Origin: an uncultured Erythrobacter sp.
Lineage (GTDB): Bacteria; Pseudomonadota; Alphaproteobacteria; Sphingomonadales; Sphingomonadaceae
DNA: 64,000 bases
Assembly (NCBI GenBank): GCA_947503275.1
Contig: CANNCZ010000002.1
Coordinates: 124,001 to 188,000, forward strand
Direction of reading: 5' to 3'
Numbering within the stretch: the stretch's first letter is position 1; each line of letters begins with the position of its first letter. Under the pieces are notes generated by a model, which saw only the letters and a list, made by a program, of their open reading frames with translations, searched no databases and was not told the DNA's origin. The position numbers were made by a program, and so were the translations under genes. This document shows, in pieces, positions 57,885-64,000 of the stretch.

Positions 57885-59008
57885 TCATTGATATCTTTAA
57901 CCGGCTTGCCGCTCACCTTTTCAGGTGGGAAAACCAGCTGGCATTTGACGCCGCGCGCTTGTTGTTGTCCAATAACCCGCTCGAGGCCGGCCGTGTTGGG
58001 TTGCCCGTCTGCATCCACGTCGCGATCTGCCACAATGACGAGGGGCCCGCATTGCTCCGGCAATATGATGGCGCCCATATTTCCCAGGCTGATCGAGCAG
58101 ATGATGCGCGCCTCTGGCTTGATCATGCGCACGGCCACGGCATCTTCGGGGCCTTCGCAAACATAGATCGGCTCGCCTTCGGGCATATCGTGCATCGACT
58201 TGCCGCTGGCCCCCTTGTTAATCGGGATAAACCCGCCCCACTGGTTGCCAAGGATCCTCTTGCGGTATCCGTTGCGCTCTTTTTTGCTCAGATCAGGCGG
58301 CACAGCTATTCCGCGCCAACCGGTCAAAAACCGCTCAAGATAGACGCGGTGCGTGCCATGATATTTGCCAGTGGGCAGATAGACACAGCACAGCATAGCC
58401 GGGTGTTTGCGCTGGGTTGGATCATGCCAGATCATCGGATGAAACCGCAGCGAACCGGGCCATTTACCCAATGGCCCTTTGCCAAGGCCACGGCCGCGCA
58501 AATACTCTGCCGCGCCGCTGCCATTCATGGCTTCGCCCGATAGAAACAAACCTTTTGACTTTTTCGCTTTTGTCGCACGGCGCTTTTGGTCTTGGCGGTG
58601 CAGCTCTTCGGCGCGCGCCTTGGCTTCGGCCGCACGGCGCTGCCTTTCCTCCTGGCTGACTTGGCGGCGCTCGCCGCTTGATGGCCGGCCCAGGCGACGG
58701 CGCGCTTCGTCAAACGCATCTGCCGCACTTAGGCCCAGCTTTAAGCGCAGAAGATCCAGCATATCGCCTTTCTCTTCGCCTGCGGCGCAATTGCCGGCAT
58801 CGATCCAACGCCCCATCTTTGGACCGCTCAAATGGACCCATGCGCTTTCGCTTTGGCCATTGTCGGGGATGCCCGAAAACATCCATTTCTCGCCAGCGCG
58901 CCGACCATTCGGCAACAATTCAACAGCAAGGCTTTGCGCCAATGCGTTCAATGCACCCGTTAACTCGGCGGTGTCATCGATGTATTGGGGATCGCTCATT
59001 TGGGGCAC
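57848..59008 (-). CDS. Toprim-domain (primase-like) protein
   Basis: IYVCEGPEDAVAVRMI...LVIVADRDVDADGQPNTAG. Confidence 0.8.
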   Translation of the reverse strand: MPQMSDPQYIDDTAELTGALNALAQSLAVELLPNGRRAGEKWMFSGIPDNGQSESAWVHLSGPKMGRWIDAGNCAAGEEKGDMLDLLRLKLGLSAADAFDEARRRLGRPSSGERRQVSQEERQRRAAEAKARAEELHRQDQKRRATKAKKSKGLFLSGEAMNGSGAAEYLRGRGLGKGPLGKWPGSLRFHPMIWHDPTQRKHPAMLCCVYLPTGKYHGTHRVYLERFLTGWRGIAVPPDLSKKERNGYRKRILGNQWGGFIPINKGASGKSMHDMPEGEPIYVCEGPEDAVAVRMIKPEARIICSISLGNMGAIILPEQCGPLVIVADRDVDADGQPNTAGLERVIGQQQARGVKCQLVFPPEKVSGKPVKDINDWVRALQNQEAA

Positions 59009-59208
59009 TTCCCCGGCTCACGGGCAATTGCCGCGTACAGGCGCAGCTGATCTGCAAGCTTGTCGGCCGCCTCCGGTGTCAAGGCACGCCGCGCGCAGCT
59101 TATGCCATCCGGCATCATCAGCAATACGCTCCATTGCCCCTGCGCATTGGCTGCGCCCATGACGTAACACGGCTCAACGGATGACGCGCCAATCATTGCA
59201 GCAACCAA
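58996..59208 (-). CDS. Small phage protein upstream of replication genes
   Basis: 70 aa; overlaps toprim gene start. Confidence 0.5.
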   Translation of the reverse strand: MVAAMIGASSVEPCYVMGAANAQGQWSVLLMMPDGISCARRALTPEAADKLADQLRLYAAIAREPGKCPK

Positions 59209-59318
59209 TTTTCAACGCTGTTTGCGAACGGTTCGGCAACGCAATTAACGATAGACGTTAAGCGAGCAGAAGTGCCAGCGAACGGGGAAAGGGGAGGCAC
59301 GCGCGACAACCACATGGG

Positions 59319-59543
59319 TCATGCAGCCTCATTTATTGGTGGATAAAAGTCGTCGGCCTTCACCTTGCCAGCAGTCAGCGCCAAAACCCTTGGCATGAAC
59401 TCCCTGCTAGGCACTCGACGTCCGCGCTCCCAATCCGACCAAACTTGCCGAGAAGTTTGAACTGCGCCGGCACAGCTTTGCTGTGTCAGCCCTTCACTCT
59501 CGCGCCATGCGCGCAGCTTCGATTTGCTTGAATGGGTCTGCAT
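59319..59543 (-). CDS. Cro-like HTH regulator
   Basis: LRAWRESEGLTQQSCAGAVQTSRQVWSDWERGRRVPS. Confidence 0.78.
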   Translation of the reverse strand: MQTHSSKSKLRAWRESEGLTQQSCAGAVQTSRQVWSDWERGRRVPSREFMPRVLALTAGKVKADDFYPPINEAA

Positions 59544-59552
59544 GCGCGCTAT

Positions 59553-59569
59553 GTAAGCGTTTCGTTAAC
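59553..59569. promoter_or_regulatory. Candidate operator O1 in cro/cI intergenic region
   Basis: GTAAGCGTTTCGTTAAC imperfect palindrome, repeated with few changes at 60034. Confidence 0.6.
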
Positions 59570-59607
59570 TTCAAAGCAACCCCACTTTCAGTTATGGGCG
59601 ACTATTT

Positions 59608-60003
59608 ATGTCAGCAGATATTTTACAACTTCTGCCAATGGACAAGGCACCAAACCGAATTCGTGAGCTTCGCTTGGCGCGGAAGCTTTCACAGCAAAAG
59701 GTCGCGGATGCGATCAATGTGAGCAAAGTTACGATTTCACAGCTCGAGCGCGGAGAAATGCAGCTAACGCAGCATTATATGAGCCGCATCGCCAATGCGT
59801 TAGGCTGCTTCCCTGCGGATTTACTCACGAAACAGCAAAACCCTTATCAACTGACCGCAGAAGAATTGAAGATAATTCAGCAGATGCGCGCGGCATCATC
59901 TGACGATCGAGCCAAGCTTTCCGCCCTTGCTGATGTTGTGATACCATTTCACATTGTTGAGCCATATCACGAGCTCAAGCCGAAGAGGGCCAATGATGGC
60001 TAG
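59608..60003 (+). CDS. XRE-family CI-like repressor (no LexA-like peptidase domain seen)
   Basis: IRELRLARKLSQQKVADAINVSKVTISQLERGEMQ. Confidence 0.8.
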   Translation: MSADILQLLPMDKAPNRIRELRLARKLSQQKVADAINVSKVTISQLERGEMQLTQHYMSRIANALGCFPADLLTKQQNPYQLTAEELKIIQQMRAASSDDRAKLSALADVVIPFHIVEPYHELKPKRANDG

Positions 60004-60033
60004 TTAGAGCATCCTTAACTTTTTGGTTGCCAT

Positions 60034-60050
60034 GTAAGCTTTTCGCTGAC
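60034..60050. promoter_or_regulatory. Candidate operator O2 upstream of the 60086 gene
   Basis: GTAAGCTTTTCGCTGAC; 16/19 identical to O1 including flanking AT. Confidence 0.55.
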
Positions 60051-60085
60051 ATATCGACTTCCGTTATCACAACGGAGGTTAGCGA

Positions 60086-60466
60086 ATGTCTGTTATTTCC
60101 CGCCCCCAATTGCACCTTGCGCAAGGCGGCACCGCCGCACCTACGTGCAACACGCATTGGATCTGTGTTCAGCTCGGTTATGCAGGGGGCGACCGCCGTA
60201 AAGAGCGGTACATCAAAACCCTGATTGAAAAGCGCGGCTTCCCCCAGCCATTGCCTCACGAAAAATGGGGCGGCGGGATATCCGACACTGTCAGTGCAAC
60301 CCGTTCCGAATGGATCCGCGCCGGCGTCGAAGAATGGCTTGGCCGATATCTTCCGCCCGCTGCCGGTGCCGCGCTCGATGCCGATGCAAAGAACGCCGCC
60401 GCGCATGAAATGGATCGCGCGGCCGGTGAGCTGCGCCTCGTTGCCGGAACGGAGGCGAGGCTATGA
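60086..60466 (+). CDS. Phage protein, possible DNA-binding/excisionase-like
   Basis: 126 aa with good SD (AACGGAGG). Confidence 0.55.
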   Translation: MSVISRPQLHLAQGGTAAPTCNTHWICVQLGYAGGDRRKERYIKTLIEKRGFPQPLPHEKWGGGISDTVSATRSEWIRAGVEEWLGRYLPPAAGAALDADAKNAAAHEMDRAAGELRLVAGTEARL

Positions 60467-60792
60467 GCCCCTTAGCTCTTCTCTCTTTGTCGGATGACGA
60501 AGCCCTGGGAATGCGCCGTGTCGTACGCGGGCAAATGGCCGATATGATCCCACCAGATGAAATCGACATTGTGACCGACCTGGTAATTCAAGCGGTTTCT
60601 GAGGCGTTCAGCGCAGCTGACCGCGTACTGAATTCAGCGCCAAGCTCGAGCCATTATCTAGCGATCGCTGCGCCGACTATCTCAATTCTAGCCGGCCGCT
60701 CGGAAACGCTACGCAACGGCATCGAGAGCTTTGCCAAGAAACAAGGCATACCAACAAGCATGCAGCAAGTTAACATAGGGAAACGCGCATGA
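60463..60792 (+). CDS. Hypothetical phage protein
   Basis: ATGA overlaps with both neighbours. Confidence 0.6.
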   Translation: MSPLALLSLSDDEALGMRRVVRGQMADMIPPDEIDIVTDLVIQAVSEAFSAADRVLNSAPSSSHYLAIAAPTISILAGRSETLRNGIESFAKKQGIPTSMQQVNIGKRA

Positions 60793-61064
60793 GCCGCACC
60801 GCAACAGGCGCAGTCCTCGCCATCTTGGACCAGCTCGAGCCAGAGGCAAAAGCCGGATGGGAAGCCGAAGAGCTCAACATTCAGGAAGCCATCGCCGCAA
60901 GCCAGGCCATCACTGACAAGCGAGCCAACGAAATGGCGGCGACCTTGCAGCAAACGCAAGATGATCAGGCGACAATTAACCTGATCCAGCTTGACGCCGT
61001 GCAGCGCGCAGAACTGCCAAACGATGTGCGCGGCCGGCACGAACCGGGATACAATCAACCATGA
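60789..61064 (+). CDS. Hypothetical phage protein
   Basis: ATGA overlaps. Confidence 0.6.
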   Translation: MSRTATGAVLAILDQLEPEAKAGWEAEELNIQEAIAASQAITDKRANEMAATLQQTQDDQATINLIQLDAVQRAELPNDVRGRHEPGYNQP

Positions 61065-61195
61065 GCCGGCAAGAACTCATTGCGCACTGCATCCGCGCTT
61101 TCGCCACCTACAGCGTGGCCGGGTTTCTCAGCTGTTTTCCGGTCTTTTTCATCATCGCCATTACGGCGGCAATGCAGGGATACCCTTTGCGATGA
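61061..61195 (+). CDS. 44-aa single-TM protein
   Basis: MSRQELIAHCIRAFATYSVAGFLSCFPVFFIIAITAAMQGYPLR; start and stop overlap neighbours by ATGA. Confidence 0.6.
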   Translation: MSRQELIAHCIRAFATYSVAGFLSCFPVFFIIAITAAMQGYPLR

Positions 61196-61563
61196 AACAC
61201 AAACACATTCCCATTCCCCGCGATGACGATGGCATTGGCCGCGCCCCCTGTTGCCCGCCCGCCATCGATGGGGATGCCGGGATTGATGAACTACCCCTCA
61301 TCAATCCCGGCCACCTTTCCGCACGCACTCTCGGCGATGTGGCCGCACTGCGCGAAAAACACTTCGCCAAAGGCTACTTGCCGCAAAGCGATTTGACACA
61401 GCACGGCACTGGATTTTTCACTGTCGGTTGCCAGCAATTTTTAAGCGAAGCCGCCCGCGCCAGATCCCCTAGCAAACGTCGCCGTGGCTATATCGCCGCA
61501 ATCGCGATGCTTGTGGCCCTGGTCGACGCGCAAGATCAACGGAAAGACGATGATGAAGGTTGA
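61192..61563 (+). CDS. Hypothetical phage protein
   Basis: 123 aa from ATG 61192. Confidence 0.5.
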   Translation: MKHKHIPIPRDDDGIGRAPCCPPAIDGDAGIDELPLINPGHLSARTLGDVAALREKHFAKGYLPQSDLTQHGTGFFTVGCQQFLSEAARARSPSKRRRGYIAAIAMLVALVDAQDQRKDDDEG

Positions 61564-61741
61564 CCCTAATGACGCTGCGGACACACCGCAAACCACTGAA
61601 CCAGTGCCGATACCGGATTGGCTGCGAGAAGAGGCGGACGCCATAAAGCGCGCCGATCGCGGCCGTGCAGTTTGGTCTTTTGCCATCGTCGCAATCGTTC
61701 TCGGCGCATTCTTGCTTGCCGTATGGGCGGTGATGCGATGA
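61550..61741 (+). CDS. Small single-TM protein
   Basis: C-terminal TM SFAIVAIVLGAFLLAVWAVM. Confidence 0.5.
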   Translation: MMKVDPNDAADTPQTTEPVPIPDWLREEADAIKRADRGRAVWSFAIVAIVLGAFLLAVWAVMR

Positions 61742-61899
61742 GCTGGCAGGATTTTGCCGACGACGCGCGAGCTAAGTTGGAAAAAAGATTGTTAAACCAC
61801 GATGAGGAATTCGTGCGCACAAGCATCGCAATGTTTGGCGTACCCAGTGTCGCAGTCGAACGCCTCGCCAGAGCGATGGAAGAGAAGGCGAAGAAATGA
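61738..61899 (+). CDS. Small hypothetical phage protein
   Basis: 53 aa, ATGA overlaps on both sides. Confidence 0.5.
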   Translation: MSWQDFADDARAKLEKRLLNHDEEFVRTSIAMFGVPSVAVERLARAMEEKAKK

Positions 61900-62168
61900 G
61901 CGGACCAGGACACAATTCAGGCGACAAATCAGAAGCCACCGCAACCGATGATCGCTTGCGCTTGCTGATCGAGCGGATCGAGCGGCTCGAGGAAGAGAAA
62001 AAGGGCATCGCCGACGATATCCGCGACGTTTACGCCGAAGCGAAAGCCGTGGGTTACGACACCAAAATCACCCGCCAAATCGTGCGCCTGCGCAAAATGA
62101 AACCCGACGAACGGAGCGAAATGGAAACGGTTCTGGAAATCTACAAAGCCGCGCTGGGGATGGGGTGA
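61896..62168 (+). CDS. DUF2312 / GapR-like DNA-binding protein
   Basis: [45 protein letters not shown]. Confidence 0.85.
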   Translation: MSGPGHNSGDKSEATATDDRLRLLIERIERLEEEKKGIADDIRDVYAEAKAVGYDTKITRQIVRLRKMKPDERSEMETVLEIYKAALGMG

Positions 62169-62175
62169 TTAATCG

Positions 62176-62886
62176 ATGACGGATGAAAAGATAAACGTGA
62201 CGCAGGCTGATAAAGACGCCGCGATGAGCTGGCTTTACGGAGCCGGGCAACTTGCAGACGCCTTCGCCCGCCACCGCACCGAAGCCCTCGCATCCCAAGC
62301 CGCCGAAATGGAGGCGCTGCGGGCGGAGAGCGCACTTCTTGAGCGCCAATGGCGGTCTCGGGAAGAGGATATATTGCGCGCCGCTGTTTGGCGAATGGGT
62401 TGGCCTGAAATCAACGCCTATCACGACGAACTGAACAAGGGGCAAGATGTTCGGGAGGATGCGGGTGGCTACTTTATGCGCGCGATAGGTCGCCTCTTTG
62501 GGGTAAAGCCGCAGCGTGATGTGGTTACGACACACCAAGATGCCGCGATGGCTATGCTCGACAACCTCACCCAGCCACCCACCCAAGAGCAGAGCGCGCC
62601 AACGCCTGATGCTGCGGGGTTGGTGGAGGAGGCTGACAAAGATTGGTTGCTTTCGATGCGATATGCTTTTCGTCGCGACGAGGGTTTCGTCGCACGCATT
62701 AACCGCATCCTAGCCGCCCTCAAAGACGGTGCAACACCCGCCCTGCAACAGTCCGCGCCGAATGAGCGTGAGGCGCTAAAGCTCGCAAGGAATTGCCTGA
62801 CAGGGGCACCCGATCCCGAACACATTCAGCACTGCGTGGATAGCATAGATGCCGCCCTCAAAACCGATGGAGGCGCACGTGGCTGA
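62176..62886 (+). CDS. Hypothetical phage protein
   Basis: 236 aa, co-directional. Confidence 0.5.
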   Translation: MTDEKINVTQADKDAAMSWLYGAGQLADAFARHRTEALASQAAEMEALRAESALLERQWRSREEDILRAAVWRMGWPEINAYHDELNKGQDVREDAGGYFMRAIGRLFGVKPQRDVVTTHQDAAMAMLDNLTQPPTQEQSAPTPDAAGLVEEADKDWLLSMRYAFRRDEGFVARINRILAALKDGATPALQQSAPNEREALKLARNCLTGAPDPEHIQHCVDSIDAALKTDGGARG

Positions 62887-63481
62887 CCCGTTCCACACGC
62901 GCCACCCATCGATCACATCGCCAATGGTGCGCGATGAATTGGCGCGCGAGCTGGGACACCGCCGGCGCTTTTACCCTCGCCGCATCGATGAAGCGCGCAT
63001 GACGCAGCAACAGGCAGATTTTCAGATTGCTTGCGCTGAGGCATGGCTCGCAGACGTTGATCGATTGATTGCCCACTGGGCAGCCTGCGCCGCCGAATGG
63101 GAACGGTTTCAACATGACCCATCACCAGGCTTCATGGCGCGGGATCTGCCGGCCGCCAAACACGGCATCAACTGGCGCGATCGCCGCACCGCCTTACGCC
63201 GCGAACTAGAATTGCGGAACAAGATCTATCCGCGCCGCATCGAGCAGGCGCAAATGACCAAATGCATTGGCGATCGACAAATCGCCTGTCTCGAGGCGCT
63301 GGCCGATCGCTACGATGATGGCTTGGATTGGACCGCCAGCAATGGCGAGAGAACGCACTTCGGCAATCTGAACTGCGATGCAGCCATAGAAGCTGCACGC
63401 AAGGAATGGGACCAGCACCGCCGCGAAGTTGAGGCGCGGCGTGCCCCCGCAAAACAGGAGGAACTACTTATGAGCCCTTAA
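62849..63481 (+). CDS. Phage protein with internal tandem duplication (start may be 62867)
   Basis: Two copies of YPRRI(D/E)(E/Q)AxMTxxxxDxQIACxEA. Confidence 0.55.
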   Translation: MPPSKPMEAHVADPFHTRHPSITSPMVRDELARELGHRRRFYPRRIDEARMTQQQADFQIACAEAWLADVDRLIAHWAACAAEWERFQHDPSPGFMARDLPAAKHGINWRDRRTALRRELELRNKIYPRRIEQAQMTKCIGDRQIACLEALADRYDDGLDWTASNGERTHFGNLNCDAAIEAARKEWDQHRREVEARRAPAKQEELLMSP

Positions 63482-63503
63482 GAGATTAAATCACTGCCCC
63501 GAG

Positions 63504-63554
63504 GTGCGGTGCGCAATCATTCGCCAACACCCTTAGATTGATTGCAAACCGCAC
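63504..63554. promoter_or_regulatory. Long imperfect hairpin (terminator or operator)
   Basis: GTGCGGT-GC-GCAATCA ... TGATTGC-AA-ACCGCAC, T6 run shortly downstream. Confidence 0.5.
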
Positions 63555-63626
63555 TTCACACCTCTACGATTTTTTCGCTGCCGGCATAGGGCCGCAGCCT
63601 GGTCAACCCGACAGAAGGACCATTTT

Positions 63627-63941
63627 ATGCCCGACAATCAACAATCCGAACTCGTTGAGCTATTCGCGCAAGCCGTGGATTTGCTTGGCGGTCAACGCGC
63701 AACGGCCGATTATCTCGGCGTGAGCGACCGCACTGTGCGCGCTCTACTCAATCCAGATGGAAAGAACGGCCGCAAACTGCACGATGGCTTTCTAAGGGAC
63801 ACCGCCGCCGCCCTGGTACAGCACGCGGAAAAGTGCCGAAAGCTGGAACCCTACCTTTTTGGTTTCGCGATCAAATCAGCGAAGCAAGGCGAAAAGGATC
63901 TGCGCCGCTACGATCAGCAGGAGGGCGAAGCCAATGGCTAG
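63627..63941 (+). CDS. HTH-containing small regulator upstream of integrase
   Basis: GGQRATADYLGVSDRTVRALLNPDG. Confidence 0.6.
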   Translation: MPDNQQSELVELFAQAVDLLGGQRATADYLGVSDRTVRALLNPDGKNGRKLHDGFLRDTAAALVQHAEKCRKLEPYLFGFAIKSAKQGEKDLRRYDQQEGEANG

Positions 63942-64000
63942 TTTCCGCATCCCCTACCTTTCGCAGCGAAGCAACAAAGATGGCTCGACCAACTATTATT
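63934..64000 (+). CDS. Start of a probable tyrosine recombinase/integrase (truncated by the window)
   Basis: MASFRIPYLSQRSNKDGSTNYY... typical integrase N-terminus; expected location next to attachment site. Confidence 0.55.
   Translation, partial: MASFRIPYLSQRSNKDGSTNYY

Larger units (their letters stand above)
24976..64000. mobile_element. Temperate podovirus-like prophage integrated at tRNA-Gly(CCC), right end outside the window
   Basis: tRNA 3'-half at left boundary; complete late operon, lysis genes, replication module, repressor switch, integrase start at 63934. Confidence 0.92.

Overview
The window has two parts. Positions 1 to about 24.96 kb are chromosome of an alphaproteobacterium, probably Sphingomonadales/Erythrobacteraceae (inferred from gene content and style). 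This part carries a YadA-like trimeric autotransporter, an amidohydrolase and S9 peptidase pair, a translationally coupled carotenoid cluster (crtY-crtI-orf-LOG-crtB), acyl-CoA carboxylase alpha and beta genes, dinB, pgl, dps and others. From about 24.98 kb to beyond the right edge lies a temperate podovirus-like prophage. Its left boundary is the 3' half of a tRNA-Gly(CCC), and a likely tyrosine integrase starts at 63934 and runs off the window. The prophage has one long minus-strand late operon (terminase, T7-like connector, scaffold, capsid, tail tubes, ejection proteins, T7-type tail fibre, then a lysis cassette containing a DUF2829/Tad2-like anti-Thoeris candidate). It also has an ArdC-like antirestriction gene, a minus-strand replication module (Toprim protein, ParB-like protein, P-loop helicase), a divergent Cro/CI-like switch and a plus-strand module leading to the integrase. 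The most striking unexplained structure is a 248-bp intergenic array (52286-52533) upstream of the terminase operon. It contains 12 copies of GGAACC/GGTTCC (consensus GCGGAACCA) whose spacings (11,10,12,40,8,80,9,39,12,10,11) and orientations are mirror-symmetric about an alternating purine-pyrimidine tract of 41 bp (52386-52426). It looks like a specialised nucleoprotein site (origin, pac/cos, partition or super-operator), and I do not recognise it as a described element. Nearby are a 22-bp palindrome, a promoter with an operator-like palindrome, and a leader sequence shared by three early genes. No database search was run; family calls come from reading the translated ORFs.
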